Shown here in pieces: positions 39,501 to 47,402 of a DNA stretch of 64,000 nt. The position numbers and the translations under genes are program-made. The stretch's first letter is position 1. Each line of letters begins with the position of its first letter. The DNA is from Aquitalea denitrificans (GTDB lineage: Bacteria; Pseudomonadota; Gammaproteobacteria; Burkholderiales; Chromobacteriaceae). Below the pieces are notes generated by a model. The model saw only the letters and a list, made by a program, of their open reading frames with translations, made no database searches and had not been told where the DNA came from. Location: contig NZ_CP047241.1 in NCBI RefSeq assembly GCF_009856625.1, positions 3,286,001 through 3,350,000 on the forward strand, in the 5' to 3' direction.

Positions 39501-39619
39501 TTTTTACCGGTCTGTCCATTGGTACGCTGTTTACCCTGTTCGTGGTACCGGCCATGTACATGGCACTGGCCTCGGAACACGTCAGCCAGGACAAAGCGGC
39601 TGCACCGGATACCGTCTGA
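36569..39619 (+). CDS. RND efflux inner-membrane pump, HAE1 family
   Basis: 1016 residues of the AcrB/MexB-type family. Signatures include FIRRPVLATTISLLLVVLG, the TM4 proton-relay GLVVDDAIIVVENVDRH with paired aspartates, GLTGALFTEFAFTLA and the C-terminal RLRPILMTTAAMVFGVIPL. It exports hydrophobic compounds using the proton gradient. It lies 9 bases after the adaptor gene. The sequence resembles MexI/MexQ-like pumps, but substrates cannot be predicted. Confidence 0.93.
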   Translation: MNFTDIFIRRPVLATTISLLLVVLGLRSLFGLPVNQYPQTQNAVVTISTTYYGADAKTIAGFITQPLEGAIAQAQGIDYMSSSSNSGVSTITANLRLNYDANRALTEINTQVNSVKNQLPAQAQQPVLTVQTGQTTDAMYLGFYSKTLANNSVTDFLNRVVKPKLDAIPGVQTAELLGARQFALRAWLDADKMAAHGVTATDVSNALASNNVLAAVGKSKGQMVSIPLTAATDLHSVEEFKKLAVKQSGDAIVRLEDIANVTLGSENYDFNVAFSGERSVFIGIKVAPEANILDVAKTVRETFPGIQKQLPSGLTGQIVYDSTDFINTSIHEVVKTLLEALVIVTVVIFMFLGSFRAVLVPVIAMPLSLIGTFFMMLVLGYSINLLTLLALVLAIGLVVDDAIIVVENVDRHMKEGKTPYDAAIIAARELGSPILAMTVVLVAVYVPIGFQGGLTGALFTEFAFTLASAVTVSGVVALTLSPMMCSRFFRPEQDEGRLVKAIDHTFDKVQNGYRRLLHSLLETWQVLVVMAVIMLALLGLMTKMSQSELAPEEDQGIVLGQIVGSPTATADQMLTYAQQMFAISKATPEYEQMFQITGTPTVNAGIGGILLKPWEDRSRSAKQIQQDLQERWNKIAGARVAAFQFPPLPGSSGLPVQFVIKTTEPFENLNEVAQQLLDKARSSGKFYFADLDLKIDAPQTTVVIDRDKTTAMGMTQQDVANAMSAAMGGGYVNYFSIDGRSYKVIPQLLQKDRQNPAQLLDYQVRTPNSGVIALSTIAKLKTEVVPESITRFQQQNSATLSGVSGQAQGEVLKYLEDTLKEIAPSGYTVDYAGPSRQFSQESGGFALTMLFAVIIVFLTLAALFESFRDPVVILVSVPLALFGAMIFIFLGFSSINIYTEVGLVTLMGLISKHGILIVEVANDLRNKGASKLDAIVGAAEIRLRPILMTTAAMVFGVIPLVIASGAGAAGRHAMGLVIFTGLSIGTLFTLFVVPAMYMALASEHVSQDKAAAPDTV

Positions 39620-39640
39620 CAGCAGCCTTCCTTGCCAACA

Positions 39641-39664
39641 AGCCCGCCTGGTGCGGGCTTTTTT
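39641..39664 (+). terminator. Terminator of the RND efflux operon
   Basis: AGCCCGC / GCGGGCT stem with a 5-base loop, followed by six T residues, 21 bases past the pump stop. Confidence 0.9.
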
Positions 39665-39888
39665 CATACATCGCAGGTGGCAAGTGGTGATTTATTGACC
39701 TAGGCGAAATGAATGGCCAGGAAAATCACCTAAGATCAATCCATCAGCAGCTACTGAACCGGCCATGCTGCACATGGCCTCAAGCGGATATCTGGCGCTT
39801 TGAGTTGTGATGCCCCACCGGGCATCTGGTTCTGCATGCTGTCACTCCATCTTTCTTTGCAAGACATCCCCCATCAGGAGATAACCAT

Positions 39889-40113
39889 ATGGACAAGACG
39901 ATCAAGGCCGCCATGGAAGGCCTGCTGCGTGTCGCCACCGGCGAAACCCCGCATATCCGCCGTGCCAACTGCCCGGAAAACAGCTCGGAAGACCGCCAGC
40001 TCGATTGCCCGGCCTGCCAGGCCATCGAAAGGGCCGAAAAACTGCTACATCCGCAGTGGGCAGACAAGTCGCAGCTGCTGGAAACCGTGATCCGCCGCCT
40101 GGATATCGGCTGA
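39889..40113 (+). CDS. Small Cys-containing protein of unknown function
   Basis: 74 residues, ATG preceded by AGGAG at 9 bases. Sequence is mostly helical with a CPEN...CPAC pattern (residues about 28-43) that could bind a metal. It has its own downstream terminator, so it is likely a real monocistronic gene. No family recognised. Confidence 0.6.
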   Translation: MDKTIKAAMEGLLRVATGETPHIRRANCPENSSEDRQLDCPACQAIERAEKLLHPQWADKSQLLETVIRRLDIG

Positions 40114-40161
40114 GCCGCTGCTGCCGGCTTGTACCGGACAAACACAGCCAGCAAAACAAAC

Positions 40162-40193
40162 GGGTTACAGACCACATGGCTGTAACCCTTTTT
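40162..40193 (+). terminator. Terminator after the 74-residue gene
   Basis: GGGTTACAG / CTGTAACCC stem with a 9-base loop, followed by five T residues. Confidence 0.85.
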
Positions 40194-40214
40194 CATGCCG
40201 GCCCGGTCTGGATA

Positions 40215-41070
40215 TCAGGCCGGCTGGCCGTTAAGCACATTCGTCATCTGGCCTACCTCGGCCAGCAGCCATTCACGCAACTGCTGGTATTCCTGGCGAT
40301 GATGGGCATTGCGATGGGTAATCAGGTAATGATGCCGGTCATTGAACACGATGGATTCCGATACCGGCCGCAATAGCTGCCCCAGCCCTACCTGCAGGCG
40401 GTAATCATTGCTTTCCAGATCATTATCTTCGCTGACGCAATCCGAATCGTCGCCTTTCCGTAAGCAGTTGCGCCACACGCGCCAGTCCACGTGCTCGCAT
40501 ACCTAGGTACGCTCCTGCAGCGACGGATGCAGCGAGGGATGGGACAGCAAATCCAGCGGCTTGATTTTTTTGCCATGAAAGTGCGGCTCGAAACACGCCG
40601 GGCTGCGGACCGGGTACACCACATCATGAAACAAGGGTTCCACTTCGTATTCCGGCTCGTGCGACGGATTTTTGGTAATGATGACATCCGGCTTCATCAG
40701 GTCGTCCGGTTCCATGAACTGGTCGCTCACCGTCACATGCAACCGCCCGGGTACAGGCGGCGGAATGCTACCAGCCGTGGCGACAGCCACAGCGCCAAAA
40801 AAGTATGCGATACGCTAATGGTCAGCGCGTGCTTCTCGGTACGCCGCACCGCTTCGGCCGCCCCGGCGATATTCATGATGGACAGATAGGAGGCATTAAC
40901 GCAGGGCAAAATAATCCGACATCAGCAGCTCCTGCTACTGCACCGCACTGGACAGGTGGTCGAATACGCCCGCCATCTTCTGCATGGCTTCGGCAACCAC
41001 GTGATACAGGATCTCCCCCCGTGTCAGCCGGATGGCACAGGCAATGACAATACCCGACAAACCAAAAGCC
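40215..41070 (-). pseudogene. Decayed LysR-family regulator
   Basis: On the minus strand several frames together spell a LysR protein. A wing-like LTRGEILYHVVAEAMQKM segment lies near 41000. It is followed by VRRTEKHALTISVSHTFLAL and LWLSPRLVAFRRLYP, then LHVTVSDQFMEPDDLMKPDV, EPLFHDVVYPVRSPACFEPH and the C-terminal DYRLQVGLGQLLRPVSESIV. Reading is broken by a frameshift near 40748, an in-frame TAG at 40503-40505 and stops near 40940. The N-terminal helix-turn-helix is lost. Clearly non-functional. Confidence 0.8.
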
Positions 41071-41083
41071 ATTCCGGCAGGGC

Positions 41084-41284
41084 TCAGCGCAACAGTGGTA
41101 TACGTGCACGGAGCATTACTTCTTTGCGAGTCCGATTCAAGTGCAGGGTGCAGATGCCGGGAATCATGCACAGCGGCTCCACAAACTGGCGGTAGTCATC
41201 CATATCGCAGGCCAACACCACCAGCCAAGCCGAACCGCACACAACATCCTCACTCCAGTTGACACTCTCCCGCCGAACTGCCAA
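41084..41284 (-). pseudogene. Fragment of an Lrp/AsnC-type regulator
   Basis: About 60 residues (AWLVVLACDMDDYRQFVEPL then CMIPGICTLHLNRTRKEV) resemble the C-terminal RAM domain of Lrp/AsnC proteins. No DNA-binding domain is attached. It lies directly upstream of the LysR remnant and divergent from slyD. Confidence 0.5.
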
Positions 41285-41318
41285 CCTTCCGGCTCCAATT
41301 TATTTGCCCTTCCCCACC

Positions 41319-41795
41319 ATGAAAATCACCCAAAATGCTGCCGTTACCCTGCTGATGAAAGTGACTGATAGCCAGGGCCAGGTTTACGACGACGGCAAGC
41401 ACCCGGTCTCCTACCTGCACGGCGATTACGACAACCTGTTTGCCAAGCTGGAAGCTGCACTGGAAGGCCAGGAAACCGGCTTTCAAACCACGCTGGAACT
41501 GGCAACCGAAGACACCTTTGGCGAACGCGACGAAGCCTTGGTCACCACCATGTCCAAGGCTGAATTCCCGCCCGGTATCAAGGTAGGTGGCCAGATCCGC
41601 CGCACCGGCCCGGATGGCGAGCCGCGTTACTACTTTGTCACCAAGATCAAGGGCCCGACCGTCCTGCTGGACGGCAACCATCCGCTATGCGGCAAAACCT
41701 TGCGTTTCGCACTCAAAGTAGTGGATGTGCGTGAGGCAACTGCCGAAGAAATTGCCCACCAGCATGTACATGGCGAGCACGGGCACCAGCACTGA
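41319..41795 (+). CDS. slyD: FKBP-type peptidyl-prolyl isomerase SlyD
   Basis: 158 residues. VTLLMKVTDSQGQVYDDGKH, PVSYLHGDYDNLFAKLEAAL and the insert-in-flap domain (EDTFGERDEALVTTM) fit SlyD. The tail ends with HQHVHGEHGHQH, a short histidine-rich metal-binding end. SlyD helps folding and nickel handling. I start at the ATG at 41319; an upstream extension does not match the family. The gene lies intact beside decayed regulators. Confidence 0.88.
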   Translation: MKITQNAAVTLLMKVTDSQGQVYDDGKHPVSYLHGDYDNLFAKLEAALEGQETGFQTTLELATEDTFGERDEALVTTMSKAEFPPGIKVGGQIRRTGPDGEPRYYFVTKIKGPTVLLDGNHPLCGKTLRFALKVVDVREATAEEIAHQHVHGEHGHQH

Positions 41796-41820
41796 CAAAC
41801 ACGGCAGCCCGCCAAATGCA

Positions 41821-41851
41821 AAAAGCCCTCCCCAAGCGGGAGGGCTTTTTT
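41821..41851 (+). terminator. Terminator of slyD
   Basis: AGCCCTCCC / GGGAGGGCT stem with flanking A and T runs, 27 bases past the slyD stop; probably bidirectional. Confidence 0.9.
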
Positions 41852-41999
41852 CTGGCCGCAGGCTTGCTCCTGGCCATCCGGGCTGGGAAAGATCGCGTAA
41901 AAGTGCAAGACCGGACTTCAGTTGCAGCCCACCGCCCCATGCTGATCATCGGCTTGCTGGCGGCTGGTCAGCCGCGTGCAGCACACCATGAAGAAATCA

Positions 42000-42512
42000 T
42001 CATAGTTTCTTGATATACACATCCAGCCCTCTGCATCCGGCAGGCACAATACTCTGCCGTAGACGGCGAAATCCATTGCGCTTGAGCATGGTTTTCATAT
42101 TCTGGGCATACGGTGTGCATTCTGCTCTGAGAGATTGCCCCCTGGGAATGACTGACTCAATTTTTTCCAGAAACAGTTTGCCCCATCCCTTGCCCATGTA
42201 TTCCGGAGAAAGTCCAAACATGCTCAGACTGATTTCAGGTTCCTCACCGGCATAGCGAGATAACCAGGCAAAGCCAAGCAGACTGTTCATGTTTGCGTAA
42301 ACCAGTAGACTTGAAGTATTTGGCCGCACAGGAGGGGATGCCGACCAGGTTGACATGCTGAGCCACAAAAGTTGCTTCAGCAATGCCACATGCCCACGTG
42401 CATTCAAGTAACTTTCCGAGAACGCCCCGGCAACGCTACCCTGTTGTATCAGCAGGAATATTTTTGGCACATCAAGCAGCCTTACCGGTCGTAAGATTGT
42501 ATTGGCGGGCAT
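42000..42512 (-). CDS. GNAT-family N-acetyltransferase
   Basis: 170 residues. The acetyl-CoA-binding motif A is LSMFGLSPEYMGKGWGKLFL (residues about 95-115), with a C-terminal AQNMKTMLKRNGFRR helix typical of GNATs. No substrate can be named. The ribosome site is weak. It lies alone at the edge of the decayed region, so its expression is uncertain. Confidence 0.7.
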   Translation of the reverse strand: MPANTILRPVRLLDVPKIFLLIQQGSVAGAFSESYLNARGHVALLKQLLWLSMSTWSASPPVRPNTSSLLVYANMNSLLGFAWLSRYAGEEPEISLSMFGLSPEYMGKGWGKLFLEKIESVIPRGQSLRAECTPYAQNMKTMLKRNGFRRLRQSIVPAGCRGLDVYIKKL

Positions 42513-42780
42513 TGGTATTGTAATTGTGGGTAAAGGCTCTCAGACTTTATAAAGCAAATACTGAATTGTCATCCGTAATATTGCTTATTATTGTTAAGCA
42601 ATCAGTTATGCAACTGACTGTGGTACTTAATTATTCCAATTCCCACAAATACATTACCTGCCAGGCAGAATCACAACCCCGTCGGTCTGAACGTCTTCTT
42701 GTCTGGCTGCGTTGACAGAGTAGTCGATGAAACAGTGAAAACTGCCTCACAGGTACAAGCAGTGCAGATAACCGTTCAAA

Positions 42781-43240
42781 CACAAACCAACCATCGATCA
42801 GCAGGTGTTCAACAGCGTCATCCGTCCCTACCTGACAGATCGGGACATCCCGGTGTTGTTTGTAATCAGCAAAGTGGACAAAGTAGCTCCTTATCGGGAG
42901 TGGGGCCACGAACGGCATCACCGGGTAGTACCCAGCAAAGCAATCTAAGCCGCAAGCAGATCCAGCGGTCCCAGACCTTCGACATCGCCCTCGACCACAT
43001 CTGCGCCACCGCCGCAGAAAAAGGCTATGACCTCACCGGCCTGGTCAAGCAGATCGTCACCCTGCTGCCTAATCAAAAAGTGGGCGATAGCACGGGAAGC
43101 CAAGCCAGAATGCGTGTCGGGTAAGGCCTACCAGACGGCAAGAAAAGGACTATGAAAAACCATCAAAAAGACTGCCACCAGCATCCTGCAACAAGGCTGG
43201 TCGGTGATCTCCAGCAAGGTGGAAGGCTGGCTGGACAAGC
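42781..43240 (+). pseudogene. Remnant of a GTPase (YfjP/YkfA/YeeP-like)
   Basis: One frame spells TIDQQVFNSVIRPYLTDRDI then PVLFVISKVDKVAPYREWG, which contains an NKxD-like G4 motif. The reading then shifts near 42945 to another frame with FDIALDHICATAAEKGYDLT then GLVKQIVTLLPNQKVG. A third frame gives AREAKPECVSGKAYQTARKG and TATSILQQGWSVISSKVEGW. Together this matches the end of prophage-associated ribosome-binding-type GTPases. The N-terminal P-loop is missing. Confidence 0.55.
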
Positions 43241-43516
43241 TATTCAACTGCTATCTTGTACTTGTCAGGGGTTTCTGTTTTTGGTTACAACAAAGGTAAC
43301 AGCCAGGAGTTCGGCCAGAGCGACCAGCCACCCCGCCTACCCTGCTAGTCTGCTCAAGACCACGTACCGGTCGTTTCGCTGTCACCGGCATCGAACGGCA
43401 GCTTCCTGTAATAGGGGAATACGAACTCCCGATCCGAAGCGGCCGGTTGAAGTCGCCGAGAACGGATACTGAGACGTCGGCCCTGGCGCATGCGAGTGGG
43501 TAAAACGGATGATTTC
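43241..43516. other. Gene-free remnant DNA
   Basis: No coding signal, RNA gene or repeat stands out between the GTPase remnant and the DUF6602 gene; probably decayed accessory DNA. Confidence 0.5.
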
Positions 43517-44329
43517 CTACCGCTCTAGGTCGAGAAAAAAATCTGGTGGCGTGTCGTCCGACTTAAGGCCCAGGGCATCCATAACTGATCCGATCACATC
43601 CATGTACGGCCCCGGATTAAATGGCCTAATCGAACATTCCTCTGAGCTAAGAGTGTTCATTAAGCCAGTGACGAAGGCGGCATATTCCGCGAATGGTGGC
43701 ATGTTCGGAACGCACCGCATCCCGTGCCATTTCCCTCTCGCATACCACCAATAACCCTTACCCAAAACGCAAAGGACGGTACATGGTGGGAAGTTGTCTT
43801 CGGTATGCCTCAGATACCGCTCCAGCTCGTCTCCACCAATGTCAGAAGAAAAAGCAAGGAGTACAGAGGCGGGCATGGGCCCGCCGATTACCGTTCCATT
43901 CGAGTCAGTTTTCGGATAAGACTTCAACTTGGCGAGCGCGCGGAATTTAGCGTTCGCATCTTTGATCTCGGTCGCTGAAAGCGTCGATTTCACCTCAAAC
44001 GCGTATCTCACGCACTCAACCGGGAAAAGGCCAAGTTGGCTGCTGAGCAAAACTGGTGCCACAGTTTTTTTGTGAAAAACGACAATATCTGTCTGATCCG
44101 AGGTGTTTCCGAGCGAGTCTATGATCTTCCCTGTCCCACATCGAAAGCTTTGAGTTAGGAACGGCTCTACGCATTTCTGTGCAGCCGGTTCACGTATCTC
44201 CCCTGCCAGTCCGTGATGGTCTACATGTCTGGTTAGTTTGTCTGCCTCTGCCTTTGCAGCAGCGATTAGACCGGTGACGAAATCGAAATGTGGTTTGGTC
44301 ATCGTGTAGTGTGAATATATTTCTGACAT
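43517..44329 (-). CDS. DUF6602 protein with a PD-(D/E)XK-like core
   Basis: 270 residues. The block CGTGKIIDSLGNTSDQTDIV followed by VECVRYAFEVKSTL shows the D...EVK pattern of restriction-type nucleases. This architecture is that of DUF6602. Such proteins often lie near restriction or defence genes, but their function is not known. Codon use and base composition differ from the GC-rich neighbours, suggesting transfer. No partner gene survives next to it. Confidence 0.65.
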   Translation of the reverse strand: MSEIYSHYTMTKPHFDFVTGLIAAAKAEADKLTRHVDHHGLAGEIREPAAQKCVEPFLTQSFRCGTGKIIDSLGNTSDQTDIVVFHKKTVAPVLLSSQLGLFPVECVRYAFEVKSTLSATEIKDANAKFRALAKLKSYPKTDSNGTVIGGPMPASVLLAFSSDIGGDELERYLRHTEDNFPPCTVLCVLGKGYWWYARGKWHGMRCVPNMPPFAEYAAFVTGLMNTLSSEECSIRPFNPGPYMDVIGSVMDALGLKSDDTPPDFFLDLER

Positions 44330-44489
44330 TCAAAAATATCAGCCAATTGCTAACATACGGAAGCTTTACCTGTTCGGGAGGCAAACGGCCGATGTCAGAC
44401 GGAAAGCAGCCATCAACGTTCGAGATGGGCGGCGGATGGAGACAAGCGTAGCTTGCCGGAAGGCGTCCGCACGATTGAGAGGGTGTGCG

Positions 44490-44713
44490 TCAATAGGTGT
44501 GATTCCACGGCAGGTGGAGTCTGTGTGCCTTGGCAACCTCCGATAGGCGCTTGTATATCGCATCGTAGTCATCTGTTGTTCGCATTTGCGACCACTGCGA
44601 ATAGAGCTGTGTGCTGTCCTCGACCGTGATGTAGGGCGCAAGTATTCGCATATGCTGCTTGAAATCGGTAATCGCGTTTAGCGTTATGACTTGGCCCGAA
44701 ATTTGGAACAGAG
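44490..44713 (-). pseudogene. 3' end of an unknown gene, cut by the IS element
   Basis: An open frame on the minus strand runs from the IS boundary to a stop at 44490-44492. It reads LFQISGQVITLNAITDFKQH, then MRILAPYITVEDSTQLYSQW and ends HLPWNHTY. The 5' part is missing and does not resume on the other side of the IS in any frame I could recognise. No family recognised. Confidence 0.5.
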
Positions 44714-45554
44714 CCGACGTCCCCCCACTTTCAGTAGCAGAGGGCTTTAGAGTCCAGGCTTAATTTACCTGATTTCTCTGCAAGTGATTCGGCATAGGCA
44801 GCCGGCGTCAAGCCCCCCAGTGCTTTCTTGGGCCTTTCGTTGTTGTATTCCTTTCGCCAGGCTTCGATGACAACCTGGGCCTGGCGCAGGCTGGTGAATC
44901 AGTGTTCGTTCAGGCACTCGTCCCGGAAGCGCCCGTTAAACGATTCGATATAAGCGTTCTGCTTGGGCTTGCCCGGCTCGATGAGAAAGAGCTGAACCCC
45001 ACGGGCGTGCGCCAAGCTCAACATCGCTCGGCTGCAGAATTCCTTGCCGTTATCGGTCCTGATGGCTTTGGGCAAGCCACGTGTCTTCGCCAGCTGGTCG
45101 AGGACGCGGGTCAGATGCAGACCTCCCATCGCACGTTCCGGAACAATGGTGACTGCCTCATGCGTGGCATCATCGACCACCGTCAGACTCTTGATGACAC
45201 GCCTCTCCGCCGTGACGGTGAGCTTACCACTTTTTCGCAGGGCCTCTTTGGCAATCTCGTTCTCGAACATGGTCTCGGCCAGGAGTTTCTTCAGGCACGC
45301 ATTCTCGGTTTCCAGCTCCTTGAGACGCTTGGCCTCGGAGACATTCATACCGCCGAATTTGTTGCGCCAAAGGTAATAGCTGGCTTCTGAGAAGGCGTAT
45401 TTGCGGCACAGCTGTGCAACGGGCATGCCGGCTTCTGCCTCGCGCAGGAAGCCGATGATCTGTTCTTCGGTGAATCGTTTCTTCATGTCCAATCTCCGTG
45501 TGGGGTTGATTGGACTCTAAAGTCACGTGCTACTCAATACAGGGGGGACGTCGG
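44714..45554 (-). mobile_element. Internally deleted IS3-family insertion sequence
   Basis: 841 bases, shorter than the usual 1.2-1.4 kb. The terminal inverted repeats are 44714-44755 and 45512-45554. Both share CCGACGTCCCCCC at the outer ends and AGAGTCC at the inner ends, with mismatches between. No clear flanking target duplication beyond the ACGT in the ends. It holds one damaged transposase. Confidence 0.8.
44731..45492 (-). pseudogene. Fused and truncated IS3 transposase (OrfA joined to OrfB end)
   Basis: The N-terminus is OrfA (KKRFTEEQIIGFLREAEAGM, then a leucine-zipper-like KELETENACLKKLLAE). It then joins directly to the C-terminal half of OrfB (SLTVVDDATHEAVTI, IRTDNGKEF, NAYIESFNGRFRDECL). 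The OrfB N-terminus and first catalytic aspartate are deleted. The reading stops at NEH where a tryptophan is expected (a TGA at 44899-44901). The same frame continues as FTSLRQAQVVIEAWRKEYNN and NERPKKALGGLTP to 44731. Inactive. Confidence 0.8.
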
Positions 45555-45806
45555 ATCCTACCAAAGGATCTGCGGCTCTTTATGCACGGGCGGACAATCA
45601 CATTCAGTCCCACCAACAACAGAGAGCTCCCATGCGATCAACAAGACTAGTTTTAGGGGGTTGAAAATGAACATCCTGGCCAGATACGCCTGATCACTCA
45701 CACTAGACAGCGCCGATCATTGATCGGCATTGCCAAATTTGGCTACACTGGAGCCACATGAATGAAAAAGGCCTCACAGTATTTCTACTGTAAGGCCTTG
45801 ATTTTA
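45555..45806. other. Region between the IS and the integrated element
   Basis: No gene seen. A hairpin (GCCGATC / GATCGGC, 45712-45728) and a terminator-like repeat next to the left attachment site are the only structures. Confidence 0.5.
45764..45798 (-). terminator. Original tRNA-Thr terminator, now separated from its gene
   Basis: AAGGCCT...AGGCCTT stem with T-rich end on the minus strand, just outside the left attachment site. It would have ended tRNA-Thr before the element inserted. Confidence 0.65.
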
Positions 45807-45853
45807 ATGGTGCCGGTAAGAGGAGTCGAACCCCCGACCTTCGCATTACGAAT
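45807..45853 (-). repeat. Left attachment site: copy of the tRNA-Thr 3' end
   Basis: 47 bases identical to 50789-50835, covering the anticodon stem to CCA end of tRNA-Thr(CGT). Sequences diverge on both sides. With the integrase starting 179 bases inside, this marks one end of an integrated element of 4,982 bases. Confidence 0.92.
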
Positions 45854-46031
45854 ACGACTTTCTTGCCATTTCCAAGTGTTGATTGATGTTTACCATAATT
45901 CGATTTTTCTTTAGTTTCAACCACATACAGACAATCAAAGAAAATTCACAGTTGAAGCACGTTGATACAAATTGACGATTTACAAGTACACTACAAGTAC
46001 ACGGACTAAATACCTGTACTTGTGAGCGGGA

Positions 46032-47378
46032 ATGGCAACCTTCAAATTCACGATTGACCGCATAGCAGATGCAACCTGCCCTGCTGGCAAGACCTCCTCC
46101 TTCGACTACGACACAGAAGCCCCAGGCTTGGGGCTGCGCACAACCTCCAACGGGGCAAAGTCATTCATTTTTCAAGGCTACGTTCACGGCAAGCAATTCC
46201 GTATGACGATTGGCGACGTAAAATCATGGCGACTGGACGCACCCGCCAGAAGCAATGACAACAGCGCCCGCAAGGAAGCCCGCCGTCTGCAATCGCTGTG
46301 TGATGCCGGGATAGACCCACGCCAAGAAAAACAGGACAGAAAAGCAGAAGCCGAACAGAAACAAGCTGAGGCCAAGCGCAAGTCTGCGACGGTAGCTGAT
46401 GCATGGGCAGACTACCTGCATCACTTACAAACAACAGTCAGCGCCAAGACCAAGCGACCGCGCTCTGCTCGTTACCTTGCCGACCATATCAATCTGGCAG
46501 CAGCCGGTGGCGAGACAAAACAACGCGGCAAGGGTAAGACCGTAGCAGGGCCACTGCACCCACTCATGGCATTGCCCATATCAGAGCTATCCGACAAGAC
46601 AGTCGCAAGCTGGCTCAATGATGAGGCAGCGGAACGCCCAGCAGTCGCTGCACATGCTTATCGTCTACTACGCGCCTTTGTTGCATGGATGGCAGAAAGT
46701 GACAGCTACGCGGGATTGGCAGATGCCAACGTATGCACAGCCCAGCGTGTGAAAGAACACTTGCCCGCAAGCCAGAGCAAGGACGATTGCTTGCAACGGG
46801 AACAACTCGCCACATGGTTTGCCGCCATGCGGCAGTTATCAAACCCGGTTATTGCGGCCTATCTGCAAGCCCTGCTTTTGTCCGGAGCAAGACGCGAGGA
46901 ACTGGCCGGACTACGCTGGGAGAACGTCGATTTCCAGTGGGCCAGCCTGACCATCAAAGACAAAATTGAGGGAGAGCGCGTCATACCGCTGACCCCATAC
47001 ACCAGCCAGCTACTAGCCGCCCTGCCCCGCCGTAATGAATGGGTATTCTCAAGCCCCACCGCAGCAGAAGGCAGACTGATGGAACCCACCAAAGCCCACA
47101 CCCGCGCCCTCGATGCTGCTGGACTACCTCATGTCAGCTTGCATGGCCTGCGCCGTTCGTTTGGCACATTGGCCGAGTGGGTAGAGTGTCCCGCTGGTGT
47201 TGTCGCACAGATTCAAGGCCACAAGCCCAGTGCGATTGCTGAAAAGCACTATCGGCGCCGCCCGCTAGACCTGCTACGCATGTGGCACACCAAGATAGAA
47301 GCATTTATTTTGGAACAGGCAGGAATCGAGCAACCCGATGCAGAAAGAACCAACTCCGGCTTACGACTTATTGCTTAA
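46032..47378 (+). CDS. Tyrosine recombinase integrase
   Basis: 448 residues. An N-terminal DUF4102-like/SAM-like arm (GLGLRTTSNGAKSFIFQGYV, a DPRQEKQDRKAE linker) precedes the catalytic domain. This has arginine in SGARREELAGLRW, HxxR in VSLHGLRRSFGTLA and the GHKPSAIAEKHYRRRP segment with the nucleophilic tyrosine. It should integrate and excise the element at the tRNA-Thr 3' end. It reads away from the nearby attachment site and is likely the first gene of the element. Confidence 0.92.
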   Translation: MATFKFTIDRIADATCPAGKTSSFDYDTEAPGLGLRTTSNGAKSFIFQGYVHGKQFRMTIGDVKSWRLDAPARSNDNSARKEARRLQSLCDAGIDPRQEKQDRKAEAEQKQAEAKRKSATVADAWADYLHHLQTTVSAKTKRPRSARYLADHINLAAAGGETKQRGKGKTVAGPLHPLMALPISELSDKTVASWLNDEAAERPAVAAHAYRLLRAFVAWMAESDSYAGLADANVCTAQRVKEHLPASQSKDDCLQREQLATWFAAMRQLSNPVIAAYLQALLLSGARREELAGLRWENVDFQWASLTIKDKIEGERVIPLTPYTSQLLAALPRRNEWVFSSPTAAEGRLMEPTKAHTRALDAAGLPHVSLHGLRRSFGTLAEWVECPAGVVAQIQGHKPSAIAEKHYRRRPLDLLRMWHTKIEAFILEQAGIEQPDAERTNSGLRLIA

Positions 47379-47402
47379 TTTAGATTTATTAAAGAGATGA
47401 AC

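Noticed and set aside
41816..42013. Short frame after slyD
   Set aside because: Starts inside the slyD terminator; no ribosome site or family.
43517..44641. Complete restriction-modification or other defence system
   Set aside because: Only one nuclease-like gene is present; no methylase, helicase or partner found nearby.
44714..45554. Candidate active insertion sequence
   Set aside because: Transposase lacks the first catalytic residue and carries a nonsense codon.
45703..45924. Minus-strand frame across the left attachment site
   Set aside because: Its sequence is the translated tRNA fragment and terminator, not a gene.
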